Shown here in pieces: positions 5,675 through 13,058 of a stretch of DNA of 15,921 bases. A model generated the notes under the pieces. That model was not told the DNA's origin. It saw only the letters and a list, made by a program, of their open reading frames with translations, and did not search any database. The number at the start of each line of letters is the position of its first letter. Within the stretch, counting starts at the first letter, position 1. The position numbers and the translations under genes are program-made. Location: contig JAEWUM010000005.1 of assembly GCA_023459355.1 (NCBI GenBank), positions 1-15,921 on the forward strand. Direction: 5' to 3'. This stretch comes from Bacteroidota bacterium (GTDB lineage: Bacteria; Bacteroidota; Bacteroidia; Bacteroidales; Paludibacteraceae).

Positions 5675-6988
5675 ATGATCGATCATTCTGTATTCAACAA
5701 TAAAAAGGTTGTCTTTCACACACTTGGATGCAAACTGAACTTTGCCGAGACCTCTGCCATCGGAAAAAAGATGCGCGAAGAGGGCTTTGTCAAAGCAAAA
5801 TCCGGCGAACAAGCTGATGTTTGCGTTATCAATACCTGCTCGGTAACCGATGTGGCTGACCGTAAATGCCGCCAGGCAATTGGTAAATTGCACCGTCAGC
5901 ATCCGAATGCCCTGATGGTAGTAACAGGCTGTTATGCCCAGCTTAAGCCGGAAGAAATTGCCAAAATCGAAGGAGTAAACCTGGTACTGGGAGCAAACGA
6001 AAAGTTCAGCATCCTCGAACACCTGCGTAATTTAAACAAAGACGATTCGGCTGTTATCCACCACGGTTCCGTGAAAAAGGTGAGGGAATTCAAACCCTCC
6101 TGTTCCCGTGACGATCGTACCCGCTACTTCCTGAAAGTACAGGATGGTTGCGATTATTTCTGTACCTATTGCACCATCCCGATGGCCAGGGGAAGAAGTC
6201 GCAGTGCTTCGGTAGCCGAAACGGTTGAAATGGCTAAAGAAGCCATCCGCGAAGGTGCAAAGGAAATTGTACTTACGGGTGTGAATATCGGTGATTTTGG
6301 CAGAAGTACGGGTGAAAGTTTCTTCGATCTGGTCAAAGCGCTGGATAATATCGAGGCTGATGTCCGTTTCCGGATTTCTTCCATCGAGCCCAATCTCCTT
6401 TCGGATGAAATTATTACCTTTGTGTCGCAAAGCAAAAGAATCATGCCGCATTTCCATATCCCGCTACAATCGGGGACAAATGAGGTGCTGAAACTGATGA
6501 AAAGGAAGTATGACCGGGAACTCTTTGCCCACCGGGTGGAGAAAATCAAGTCTGTGTTGCCGGACGCTTTCATTGGTGTGGATGTGATTGTGGGGGTTCA
6601 TGGTGAAACAGCTGAACTGTTTGAAGAATCCTGTCGTTTTATCGATTCGTTAGATATTTCTCAGTTGCACGTGTTTACCTATTCGGAAAGAGCCGGCACC
6701 AAAATGCTGGAAATCGAACATCACAACTCAGTCACCGAGAAGAAAAGAAGGAGCGACATCCTGCATTTGCTTTCAGAGAAAAAGACAAAAGCGTTCTACG
6801 AAAAGCATCAGGGTAAAACCTATCCCGTATTATGGGAAAGCCGCAATCATGGCGAAAACATGGTAGGTTTCACTTCCAATTACATCCGCGTTGAACAACC
6901 AACCGACCGCAACCGCGTTAATACGGTGGAAATGGTGCAATTAGGGGATTGGAATGTGGATGGAAACGCGATATTAATCAAACCGTAG
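5675..6988 (+). CDS. mtaB: tRNA (N6-threonylcarbamoyladenosine-37-C2) methylthiotransferase MtaB
   Basis: The 437-residue radical-SAM enzyme converts t6A to ms2t6A at position 37 of ANN-decoding tRNAs. The N-terminal methylthiotransferase domain has three cluster cysteines, in LGCKLN (Cys19), NTCSVT (Cys55) and TGCYAQ (Cys86). The radical-SAM cluster motif CDYFCTYC is at 159-166, followed by TIPMARGRSRS. A C-terminal TRAM-like RNA-binding segment starts near residue 375. HTLGCKLN rather than the MiaB start pattern, and NTCSVTDVAD, favour MtaB over MiaB or RimO. Length is typical. The stop codon TAG is followed by a near-exact 24-bp copy of the last codons, running into a 29-bp palindrome. Confidence 0.93.
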   Translation: MIDHSVFNNKKVVFHTLGCKLNFAETSAIGKKMREEGFVKAKSGEQADVCVINTCSVTDVADRKCRQAIGKLHRQHPNALMVVTGCYAQLKPEEIAKIEGVNLVLGANEKFSILEHLRNLNKDDSAVIHHGSVKKVREFKPSCSRDDRTRYFLKVQDGCDYFCTYCTIPMARGRSRSASVAETVEMAKEAIREGAKEIVLTGVNIGDFGRSTGESFFDLVKALDNIEADVRFRISSIEPNLLSDEIITFVSQSKRIMPHFHIPLQSGTNEVLKLMKRKYDRELFAHRVEKIKSVLPDAFIGVDVIVGVHGETAELFEESCRFIDSLDISQLHVFTYSERAGTKMLEIEHHNSVTEKKRRSDILHLLSEKKTKAFYEKHQGKTYPVLWESRNHGENMVGFTSNYIRVEQPTDRNRVNTVEMVQLGDWNVDGNAILIKP

Positions 6989-7013
6989 GAACGCGATATT
7001 AATCAAACCGTAG
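6965..7013 (+). repeat. 24-bp tandem duplication of the mtaB 3' end including its stop codon
   Basis: The 24 bases at 6965-6988, which contain ACGCGATATTAATCAAACCG and end in the mtaB TAG stop, recur without a mismatch at 6990-7013, a 25-bp period. The second copy's final GTAG is the first four bases of the adjoining palindrome. This suggests the palindrome once directly abutted the mtaB end and the junction was then duplicated by slippage or during insertion. Confidence 0.75.
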
Positions 7014-7038
7014 AGACGCCCTAATAGGGCGTCTCTAC
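7010..7038. repeat. 29-bp palindromic repeat, copy 1 (mtaB-hisF spacer)
   Basis: GTAGAGACGCCCTA (7010-7023), one A, then its exact reverse complement TAGGGCGTCTCTAC (7025-7038). An identical sequence in the opposite orientation lies at 12976-13004. GTAGAGACG...CGTCTCTAC palindromes are a known kind of dispersed intergenic repeat. It ends 19 bases before the hisF ATG and would form a strong hairpin in an mtaB-hisF mRNA. No T-run follows. Confidence 0.85.
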
Positions 7039-7057
7039 CATCACACAATTAAACATC

Positions 7058-7810
7058 ATGTTAGCAAAACGAATCATCCCCTGTCTGGATATCAAAGACG
7101 GAAAAACAGTAAAAGGCATCAATTTTCTCGACATCAAAGATGTGGGCGACCCCGTGGAGTTGGGTTCATTATACGCCGCTATGGGAGCAGATGAACTGGT
7201 ATTCTTAGACATCACGGCCACCAACGAGAAGCGCAAAACACTTTCGGAACTGGTGACCCGCATCGCGAAACATATCAATATTCCCTTTACCGTGGGCGGA
7301 GGCATTTCGAGCGTGGAAGATGTATCTTATTTACTTTCCTGTGGTGCGGATAAAATATCAGTTAATACCGCAGCAGTACGCAACCCGCAACTGATAAAAG
7401 ATCTGGCAGGTCAGTTTGGCAGTCAGTGTGTGGTATTGGCCATCGACACCAAATGTATCGACGGCGAATGGTATGTTTTTCTAAACGGGGGCAGGATTCC
7501 AACCGAAATAAAGACCATTGAATGGGCAAAAGAAGCGGTTGCATTAGGTGCTGGCGAGATCCTGCTAACCTCGATGAACCACGATGGCACAAAAGATGGA
7601 TTTGCATTAGACATCACCCGTGCAGTCTCGGAGGCTGTAAATGTGCCGGTAATCGCCAGTGGTGGCGCCGGCAAAATGGAACATTTTGTGGACGTTTTCA
7701 CGGAAGGTAAAGCCGATGCTGCTCTGGCAGCCAGTATTTTTCACTACAAAGAAATTGGTATTCCTGAGTTGAAAGTGTTTTTGAAAGAAAAAGGTATTAT
7801 TGTGAGATAA
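7058..7810 (+). CDS. hisF: Imidazole glycerol phosphate synthase cyclase subunit HisF
   Basis: The 250-residue TIM barrel converts PRFAR plus HisH-supplied ammonia into imidazole glycerol phosphate and AICAR, in histidine synthesis. Catalytic Asp11 (RIIPCLD) and Asp130 (VVLAID) are both present. So are the phosphate-binding loops TVGGGI (78-83) and IASGGAG (199-205), plus LLTSMNHDGTKDG (169-181) and the LAASIFH end (223-229). Length is standard. No hisH, hisA or hisIE lies nearby, although hisF usually belongs to a his operon in this phylum, so HisH must be encoded elsewhere. The residues look like a true histidine-pathway HisF, not the divergent HisF homologues of surface-sugar clusters. Confidence 0.95.
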   Translation: MLAKRIIPCLDIKDGKTVKGINFLDIKDVGDPVELGSLYAAMGADELVFLDITATNEKRKTLSELVTRIAKHINIPFTVGGGISSVEDVSYLLSCGADKISVNTAAVRNPQLIKDLAGQFGSQCVVLAIDTKCIDGEWYVFLNGGRIPTEIKTIEWAKEAVALGAGEILLTSMNHDGTKDGFALDITRAVSEAVNVPVIASGGAGKMEHFVDVFTEGKADAALAASIFHYKEIGIPELKVFLKEKGIIVR

Positions 7811-7935
7811 AAACGAAAATAATAGGTATATATGCCAAAAATAGTTGGTAAAATCTTTGAGAAGCTTACTGTCATTGTTTAAACCTTATTTTCTTGCAGA
7901 ACTACCTTAGTAGCAATGTACACCCTACTATATCT

Positions 7936-8013
7936 AACCTTATTATCTTATTTGTGATTGAAAAAATGGTATAAATGCAAAAATATATTTAATAATAAAT
8001 AAGGTATAAGGTT
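7936..8013. terminator. AT-rich imperfect inverted repeat between convergent hisF and PAP2 genes
   Basis: AACCTTATTATCTTATTT (7936-7953) and AAATAAGGTATAAGGTT (7997-8013) are nearly reverse complements, and a further AAACCTTATTTTCTT lies upstream around 7881. The second arm ends at the PAP2 stop. Lying between two convergent genes, it could serve as a bidirectional terminator, but it is weak and AT-rich. Nothing else is seen in 7811-8013. Confidence 0.35.
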
Positions 8014-8601
8014 TTAAAAGAACCGGGATTTTATTTCAGCTAATAATTTTTTCTGAAATCCACGAAGAATCGTGTAAATGATAAGCGCGATACCCATACC
8101 CAACACCATGCCACCGAATATATCCAGCGGATAGTGCACACCTAAGTATATGCGCGAATAGGCAACCATGGCAGCCCAAAAGAAAATCGCCCAGGTATAA
8201 ACCTTTTGTTTCAATATAAGTGAACTCAGCAAGGCAAAGCCAAACACGTTGGAGGAATGCCCCGACACAAAACTGAAATTCCCGCTTAAATAACCATTCA
8301 CATGGTGCACCAGTCCTTTCAGTGCCGGCTCATGTGAGGGACGTAACCTTTCAAAAAAGGCCTTCGTCAGGTTTGTCAGCTGATCCGTCAACACCACACA
8401 AAGAACGATCGACAGGATAATCCAGATTGCTTCCATTTTCCATTTTTTAATGATAAAAGCAACCACAGCCAGATACAACGGTATCCAAACCCAAACTTTA
8501 CTGATGATGTACATAAACCCATCCAACAGAGGCGTATGCAATCCATTCAGAAATAAAAACACTTTCGTATCCTGCAACAATAACCAATCTACAAAACTCA
8601 T
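8014..8601 (-). CDS. PAP2-family integral-membrane phosphatase
   Basis: The 195-residue membrane protein has all three PAP2 motifs. KxxxxxxRP is at 80-88 (KAFFERLRP), SGH at 113-115, and SRxxxxxHxxxD at 149-160 (SRIYLGVHYPLD). His115 and His156 are the expected catalytic pair. About five hydrophobic segments surround them. Relatives remove phosphate from lipid pyrophosphates such as undecaprenyl pyrophosphate, phosphatidylglycerol phosphate or lipid A; the substrate here is not determinable. Its ATG overlaps the batE stop in an ATGA arrangement, so it is probably translated with the Bat operon as its last gene. The only downstream neighbour is convergent hisF. Confidence 0.92.
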   Translation of the reverse strand: MSFVDWLLLQDTKVFLFLNGLHTPLLDGFMYIISKVWVWIPLYLAVVAFIIKKWKMEAIWIILSIVLCVVLTDQLTNLTKAFFERLRPSHEPALKGLVHHVNGYLSGNFSFVSGHSSNVFGFALLSSLILKQKVYTWAIFFWAAMVAYSRIYLGVHYPLDIFGGMVLGMGIALIIYTILRGFQKKLLAEIKSRFF

Positions 8602-9350
8602 ATTTTCTCTACGTATTTACTTTCTACCCAACCTATACTCCCACTTGCCAGTTTCACTTCAAACCAATCGCCTAAAGTGCTTACAACATCAACCCTCGTT
8701 CCTTCGTGTAACTGAAACAAATCAGTCCCGCTCCGGTCCGGAGAACCTTTGATAACAACGGCACCCGTCATGACAATTCCGGCTTCATGACTCACCATCT
8801 GATTCTTTCTGATACCTGAGAAAACGAGAGATACCATGCTGATAATCATGAGAACAGAACCAATATAGAAGGATGCTTTACGAACAACTTTTGTATTTCC
8901 AAAGACAAATAACAACAAAGCTGCCAGTGCCGGGATAAATAAAATCGCTGCAAAATAAAACCATCCGTTCGAAGTCATCAGTCTCATGATGGCTCCAATC
9001 CATTTTTTAAGGAAAAAAGTATCTGACAGTTCAATATTGTCAATTACCTTCTGGTTCGCAAATTCCAGATTAAACCGTGCATCGGCATAACGTGGCGCAA
9101 GACGCAGGGCGCGTTCGTAATTTAAAATGGCTTTGCCCAGTTCATTCATCCTGAAATAAGCATTCCCCAGGTTGTAATAGAGCTCCGGAGCAACTCCCTG
9201 ATTTATCAGGATAGCTTCGTATTTCAGGGCAGCTTCGGCGTATTTTTTCTCTGCATATAACTTGTTTGCTTCTTCTACGGCAGTTGCTTCGGCTCGGACA
9301 AACCCGGCAATCAAAAGCATCAACATGGATGATATTATTATTCTTCTCAT
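8598..9350 (-). CDS. batE: BatE, TPR and SH3-like membrane protein of the aerotolerance operon
   Basis: The 250-residue product has a signal peptide (MRRIIISSMLMLLIAGFVRA, cleavage probably after residue 20). TPR repeats follow (~25-100, with the motif ELYYNLGNAYFRMNELGKAI), then two transmembrane segments (~129-150 and ~159-179) and a C-terminal bacterial SH3-like domain (~190-248, with GTDLFQLHEGTRVDV and WFEVKLASGSIGWVESKYV). This order is the BatE architecture, the last gene of the Bat operon. An upstream in-frame ATG at 9374 would add eight residues and overlap batD by 17 bases. I prefer the ATG at 9350, seven bases after the batD stop, because it gives a compact signal peptide. The SH3-like domain may bind peptidoglycan or peptides outside the cytoplasmic membrane. 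Confidence 0.9.
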   Translation of the reverse strand: MRRIIISSMLMLLIAGFVRAEATAVEEANKLYAEKKYAEAALKYEAILINQGVAPELYYNLGNAYFRMNELGKAILNYERALRLAPRYADARFNLEFANQKVIDNIELSDTFFLKKWIGAIMRLMTSNGWFYFAAILFIPALAALLLFVFGNTKVVRKASFYIGSVLMIISMVSLVFSGIRKNQMVSHEAGIVMTGAVVIKGSPDRSGTDLFQLHEGTRVDVVSTLGDWFEVKLASGSIGWVESKYVEKI

Positions 9351-9357
9351 ATACCGT

Positions 9358-11199
9358 TTACTTTTTAATGACATCTTCTAATTGACTGATGACTTCTATT
9401 GTTTCTTCATAGAGATTGCCCATTTCCTGTTGTCCCGAGTTCGGTGCGAAACGGGCATATTCACAGGTATTCAGAATATTCTTCAAGCGGCTGATCAACT
9501 CGTCGCTGACCTGATTCCCGGTTAATCTTTCTATCACCATTTCCTTGTTAATCGCCGCCACAGGAATGATCAGCTTATCGCTGAGGTAACTCCACACTGC
9601 TTTCATCACTTCTTCGTAGAATTTATCCTTATTACCTTCACCCAGCAGTTTCTGAGCAAATTTGAGACGCTTGCGGGCAATCCGGTTGGCTTTTCTGTTC
9701 TTTACCATATTCAGGTCGGCATTATCTTTGACCTGTTTCCTGAACAACAGATACAACACAAGCGAAATCAGCAGCGGAATGGCAAACAAGAGCCACCACA
9801 CAAACTGCTCAAAAACATAGATTTCTCCCTTTTGCAATTTGATATTTCCGGTGTAGATATGGCGGATATCGTTTCCAATCTGTTTAACATCTTCTTTGTT
9901 GGTAAAATTACTGACAACCGGATTTTCTTCCACTGTACCATCACTCTTCAAGACCTGAATGCTATAGTTTGGCGTCCGCATGGTTTTGTACTGATTTTCC
10001 TTCGGATCGAAATAGGCAATTTCCGTCGAAGGAATCTCAAAAGATCCTGCATGCCGCGGGATAAACATGATTTCGACGATTTTATTCCCCGTCAATCCGG
10101 CTGCGGATGTCTTGAAATTATTGGTAACTTTCGGGTCATACACTTCAAAAGCATCCGGAAATTTGATGTCCGGATTTTTCAGCAATTTCATATTACCACT
10201 TCCTCCGATGTTGATTTTCAGAGTTACCGCATCATTCACTTTAACCTGGTTTGCCGACATGGAAGAAGTCAGGCTGAACTGTCCCACCACCCCGTAGAAC
10301 GACACAGGTTTACCCTGCGGGAGTGGTTTTACACGTATTTTCGTAGCCGGGACTTCAATACTGCGGGCAACATTCGAATACGACTCGAAAAAATCGTCAA
10401 ATATGCTTCGTACCGGTTGTTTACTCTGTACACGGATGATGGCTTCAAAAGTCGCTTTATCGATAACCAGTTCACCGGATGTCTGCGGGTAAAGGATTAC
10501 CTCATACAGTATAGCCGTCAGAAAATTGCGACCATTGTAACTTTCATAAGCCAGCTGGGTGTTTCCTGTCTGTTCGAACTCCTGCTTCAGGAATCCTTTG
10601 AAATCAGGCATACTCTTATTGCTGAACTGAATGACATCGTAGGTCGTGTATAATTTATAAGTAAGTTTTACAGCTTCCTGTTCAAACACATTGGTACGCG
10701 ATATGATGGGTCTGATAAACAGATTGGACGCTGATATGGAAGACCCGGCAGCTGCAGATTGTGAAGAAGACGACGAAGAAGAAGAGGAAGAGGAACTTTT
10801 ATCATCTTCCGGAAGCACCTTGATACTCAACCCATTGGAAGTCACTTTTTGTCCGTCGATTGTAACTGTCGCCGAAGGAATGGTGAACGTTCCGGTTTTC
10901 TGTGCCTGCAATGTATAAGTGAAGGTAATCGAAACCGATGAGGTCATGTTCCCGTTGATAATCTGCGAACTGTAGCTTTCCGACTTAAAGGGGCCGGCCA
11001 GGATATCAAAATTGGTGATGGCAGGAGCCCGGAAATCCGTCACTTTGGCATTGGCCGAGTAGGTAATCTGAAAGGGTCGGCCCATGATAACGGTACCGGG
11101 AGCCGATGCGGTAAGCCTGGCTTCATCATTGGCAGCCAGACTGCATGCAGCCAGCATGAAAACCGTTACAAGCAGTATTTTATTCCCTATTTTTCGCAT
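9358..11199 (-). CDS. batD: BatD, membrane-anchored oxygen-tolerance protein
   Basis: The 613-residue product has a signal peptide (MRKIGNKILLVTVFMLAAC). The end of the peptide, LAAC, fits a lipobox at Cys19, so it may be a lipoprotein; ordinary cleavage after LAA is also possible. A large beta-sandwich-rich extracytoplasmic region follows, with ITFTYTLQAQKTGTFTIPSATVTIDG (~91-116) and a second FIPRHAGSFEIPSTEI (~379-394), typical of BatD. These are split by a pure run of 12 serines at 135-146. One transmembrane helix (~466-486) leads to a ~125-residue helical cytoplasmic tail. A start at 11208 adding MDV is possible. The gene lies between batC and batE in conserved order. The Bat proteins have been linked to aerotolerance in Bacteroides fragilis; the mechanism is unresolved. 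Confidence 0.92.
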   Translation of the reverse strand: MRKIGNKILLVTVFMLAACSLAANDEARLTASAPGTVIMGRPFQITYSANAKVTDFRAPAITNFDILAGPFKSESYSSQIINGNMTSSVSITFTYTLQAQKTGTFTIPSATVTIDGQKVTSNGLSIKVLPEDDKSSSSSSSSSSSSQSAAAGSSISASNLFIRPIISRTNVFEQEAVKLTYKLYTTYDVIQFSNKSMPDFKGFLKQEFEQTGNTQLAYESYNGRNFLTAILYEVILYPQTSGELVIDKATFEAIIRVQSKQPVRSIFDDFFESYSNVARSIEVPATKIRVKPLPQGKPVSFYGVVGQFSLTSSMSANQVKVNDAVTLKINIGGSGNMKLLKNPDIKFPDAFEVYDPKVTNNFKTSAAGLTGNKIVEIMFIPRHAGSFEIPSTEIAYFDPKENQYKTMRTPNYSIQVLKSDGTVEENPVVSNFTNKEDVKQIGNDIRHIYTGNIKLQKGEIYVFEQFVWWLLFAIPLLISLVLYLLFRKQVKDNADLNMVKNRKANRIARKRLKFAQKLLGEGNKDKFYEEVMKAVWSYLSDKLIIPVAAINKEMVIERLTGNQVSDELISRLKNILNTCEYARFAPNSGQQEMGNLYEETIEVISQLEDVIKK

Positions 11200-11233
11200 A
11201 ACATCCATACAAGTTTGCTTTTCAGGTCATTAA

Positions 11234-11911
11234 TTACCAATCTTTTTCAACAGAACGCCTGGAACTTTGCGGCATCTTTTTAGCCTTTTCCATCGTTTCG
11301 TCCTCGTCCTGCATCAAAGCCTGCAAAATCTGCTCTGCTTTGTCTTTCGACATATCTCTCGGCTGATTCTGTTCCTGTGGCTTTGATTCGTCGGGTTTAT
11401 TTTGTTTTTCTTTTTTATCCTCTTCTGGTTGTTCTTTTTCTTCTTCCTTTTTATTCTGATCCTTGTTGTTCTCCTGATTTTTCAACAGATACTGTGCCAA
11501 CGCCAGGTTATAACGTGTTTCATCATCTTTCGGATTCAGTTTCAGAGAATTCTTATAGGCTTCTATGCTTTCAGCCACTTTTTGTTGCATCAACAGGGCA
11601 TTTCCCGTGTTATGAAGGGCTGCAGCCAGTTTCTCTTTCGGTATTTTATCCGTCGGAACAATCTTCTGATATTGCTCCAGTGCCTCGGCATATTTCTCCT
11701 GCTTGAACAAGGCATTACCCAGGTTATAGGTTGCCTCCAGGGATTTCGAGTTTTTCAGCAATCCTTTCCGGTAAGCAATTTCAGCCTCGGTAAACTTGTT
11801 CGACTTGTAATGCCGGTTGCCTTCGCGGATATATGCATTCTCTTCCTGTGCAATAACCGGAAAGGTCATGCACGAAATAACCATGAATAATATCATCTTT
11901 TTTGTTTCCAT
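11234..11911 (-). CDS. batC: BatC, TPR protein of the aerotolerance operon
   Basis: The 225-residue product has a signal peptide ending near MTFPVIA-QEE (cleavage after residue 21). Three TPR-like repeats follow: GNRHYKSNKFTEAEIAYRKG (31-50), ATYNLGNALFKQEKYAEALE (60-79), and one around LHNTGNALLMQQKVAESIEAYKNSL (99-123) that continues into DETRYNLALAQYLL. Then comes a strongly charged Lys/Glu/Gln/Asn-rich linker (~145-190) and the short C-terminal block QILQALMQDEDETMEKAKK ending in EKDW, a tail I recognise from BatC proteins. It starts seven bases after batB. TPRs suggest a scaffold between the VWA proteins and BatD; that is inference. Confidence 0.92.
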   Translation of the reverse strand: METKKMILFMVISCMTFPVIAQEENAYIREGNRHYKSNKFTEAEIAYRKGLLKNSKSLEATYNLGNALFKQEKYAEALEQYQKIVPTDKIPKEKLAAALHNTGNALLMQQKVAESIEAYKNSLKLNPKDDETRYNLALAQYLLKNQENNKDQNKKEEEKEQPEEDKKEKQNKPDESKPQEQNQPRDMSKDKAEQILQALMQDEDETMEKAKKMPQSSRRSVEKDW

Positions 11912-11918
11912 ACGCCCC

Positions 11919-12953
11919 TTATAACTTCTCTTTTAAATCAAATATTTTCAACCTGCTGAAACGTTTATTAATTCTTTCCAGGACAAAAATATCCATCAGT
12001 AACAATACCAGTGCGATGATAGCGAATGACTGAAATTGTTCATTATAATTCGAAAAAGTGGTTGTAGTCAATTCCGTTTTAGCCAGTTGGTCCAGTTCCT
12101 TCGACACTGCCCGCAAGGCTGCATTGGTATTATCAGCCCGCACATACAGGCCCTGACCTGCACTTGCAATATCATTGCACATGGCTTCATTTAATTTCGA
12201 CACCACCACATTTCCGTCCTTGTCTTTCCAGAAACTCATCGTTCCGTCAACAGGAATGGGAGCGCCTTCGGGTCGTCCCATACCGATTACGTGCACCACG
12301 ATGCCTTCTTTCTGTGCCAGGCGCGCAGCTTCTACTGCATTATCCTCATGATTCTCTCCATCTGTAATCAGGATAATGGCCTTGGAAGCCGGACTCTTCG
12401 GATTAAAAGACTTGATGGCTAAATCAACAGCAGAGCCGATAGCCGTACCCTGACGGGCAATCAGTTTAGGTGAAATAGTACTGAGAAACATCTTGGCCGA
12501 CACGTAATCGGCAGTAATCGGCAACTGGGTAAAGGCATCTCCGGCAAAAACCACCAATCCTACCTTATCATTACTCATGTTATCGATTAATTGTGAGAGT
12601 ATCTGTTTCGATTTGGCTAATCTGTTCGGCGCGACATCCGTGGCCATCATGGAGTTTGAAATATCAAGTACAATCATGACTTCGATACCCTGACGTTTCA
12701 CTTCTTCGGCTTTGGTCCCGAATTGCGGACGGGCAAGTACAACCACCAACAGCATCAGGACTACCATCTGCATGATAAATTTTGCGGTTGGTCTGACCGT
12801 GGATACGTTCGGCATCAACTCCTTCAGCAAGGAGGGATCTCCGAATGCAGCAATATTCTTGCGTTTCCTGATTTTGTAGAATACAAAAATCAGTGTCAGC
12901 AAGGGTACTACTAACAACAAATATAAATATTCCGGTTCTGCAAATCTAAACAT
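11919..12953 (-). CDS. batB: BatB, membrane-anchored von Willebrand A protein
   Basis: The 344-residue product has two N-terminal transmembrane helices (~10-26 and ~58-75), the latter ending in the family-typical LARPQFG, and a VWA domain from ~90 to ~275. A C-terminal helix (~308-325) precedes a basic tail. The metal-ion-dependent adhesion site is complete: DxSxS at 97-101 (DISNS), Thr170 (RQGTAIG) and Asp198 (LITDGEN). It is the second of two adjacent VWA genes, as in other Bat operons. Such domains bind protein partners through a divalent metal, often together with MoxR ATPases. It is separated from batA by 105 bases containing a palindrome and a heptamer array, the longest gap in the cluster. 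Confidence 0.94.
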   Translation of the reverse strand: MFRFAEPEYLYLLLVVPLLTLIFVFYKIRKRKNIAAFGDPSLLKELMPNVSTVRPTAKFIMQMVVLMLLVVVLARPQFGTKAEEVKRQGIEVMIVLDISNSMMATDVAPNRLAKSKQILSQLIDNMSNDKVGLVVFAGDAFTQLPITADYVSAKMFLSTISPKLIARQGTAIGSAVDLAIKSFNPKSPASKAIILITDGENHEDNAVEAARLAQKEGIVVHVIGMGRPEGAPIPVDGTMSFWKDKDGNVVVSKLNEAMCNDIASAGQGLYVRADNTNAALRAVSKELDQLAKTELTTTTFSNYNEQFQSFAIIALVLLLMDIFVLERINKRFSRLKIFDLKEKL

Positions 12954-12975
12954 ATAAAAATTGTGTTTTGTTCCG

Positions 12976-13004
12976 GTAGAGACGCCCTATTAGGGCGTCT
13001 CTAC
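12976..13004. repeat. 29-bp palindromic repeat, copy 2 (batA-batB spacer)
   Basis: GTAGAGACGCCCTA (12976-12989), one T, then TAGGGCGTCTCTAC (12991-13004). It is base-for-base the reverse complement of the copy at 7010-7038. It lies in the middle of the operon, 22 bases before the batB ATG on the transcribed strand, and would fold into a strong hairpin in the polycistronic mRNA. With no following T-run it is unlikely to end transcription outright, but it could affect stability or translation of batB. Confidence 0.85.
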
Positions 13005-13046
13005 GTTTTCCATTTTCCATTTTCCGTTTTCCGTTTTCCGTTTTCC
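13005..13046. repeat. Six heptamers RTTTTCC, batA-batB spacer
   Basis: Immediately after the palindrome the plus strand reads GTTTTCC, ATTTTCC, ATTTTCC, GTTTTCC, GTTTTCC, GTTTTCC, then a decayed GCTTTCA. The 7-bp period is exact. On the mRNA sense strand it reads GGAAAAY repeats. Unlike the two heptamer arrays near folD it has no facing inverted array; the palindrome occupies that side. Confidence 0.8.
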
Positions 13047-13058
13047 GCTTTCAGCTTT

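Noticed and set aside
7010..7038. Intrinsic terminator for mtaB
   Set aside because: The stem is strong but no T-run follows on either strand, and the same unit sits inside the Bat operon, where full termination would cut off batB to batE.
7058..7810. HisF homologue of surface-sugar biosynthesis instead of histidine synthesis
   Set aside because: The sequence keeps canonical loops and both catalytic aspartates, and no glycan genes are nearby.
7832..7882. Sixteen-codon open frame MPKIVGKIFEKLTVIV after hisF
   Set aside because: It faintly recalls the start of HNH-type proteins (GKxFGxLTVI), but nothing follows and so short a frame is expected by chance.
10691..10918. Plus-strand frame rich in glutamate
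   Set aside because: It is the reverse strand of the BatD serine run and flanking BatD codons.
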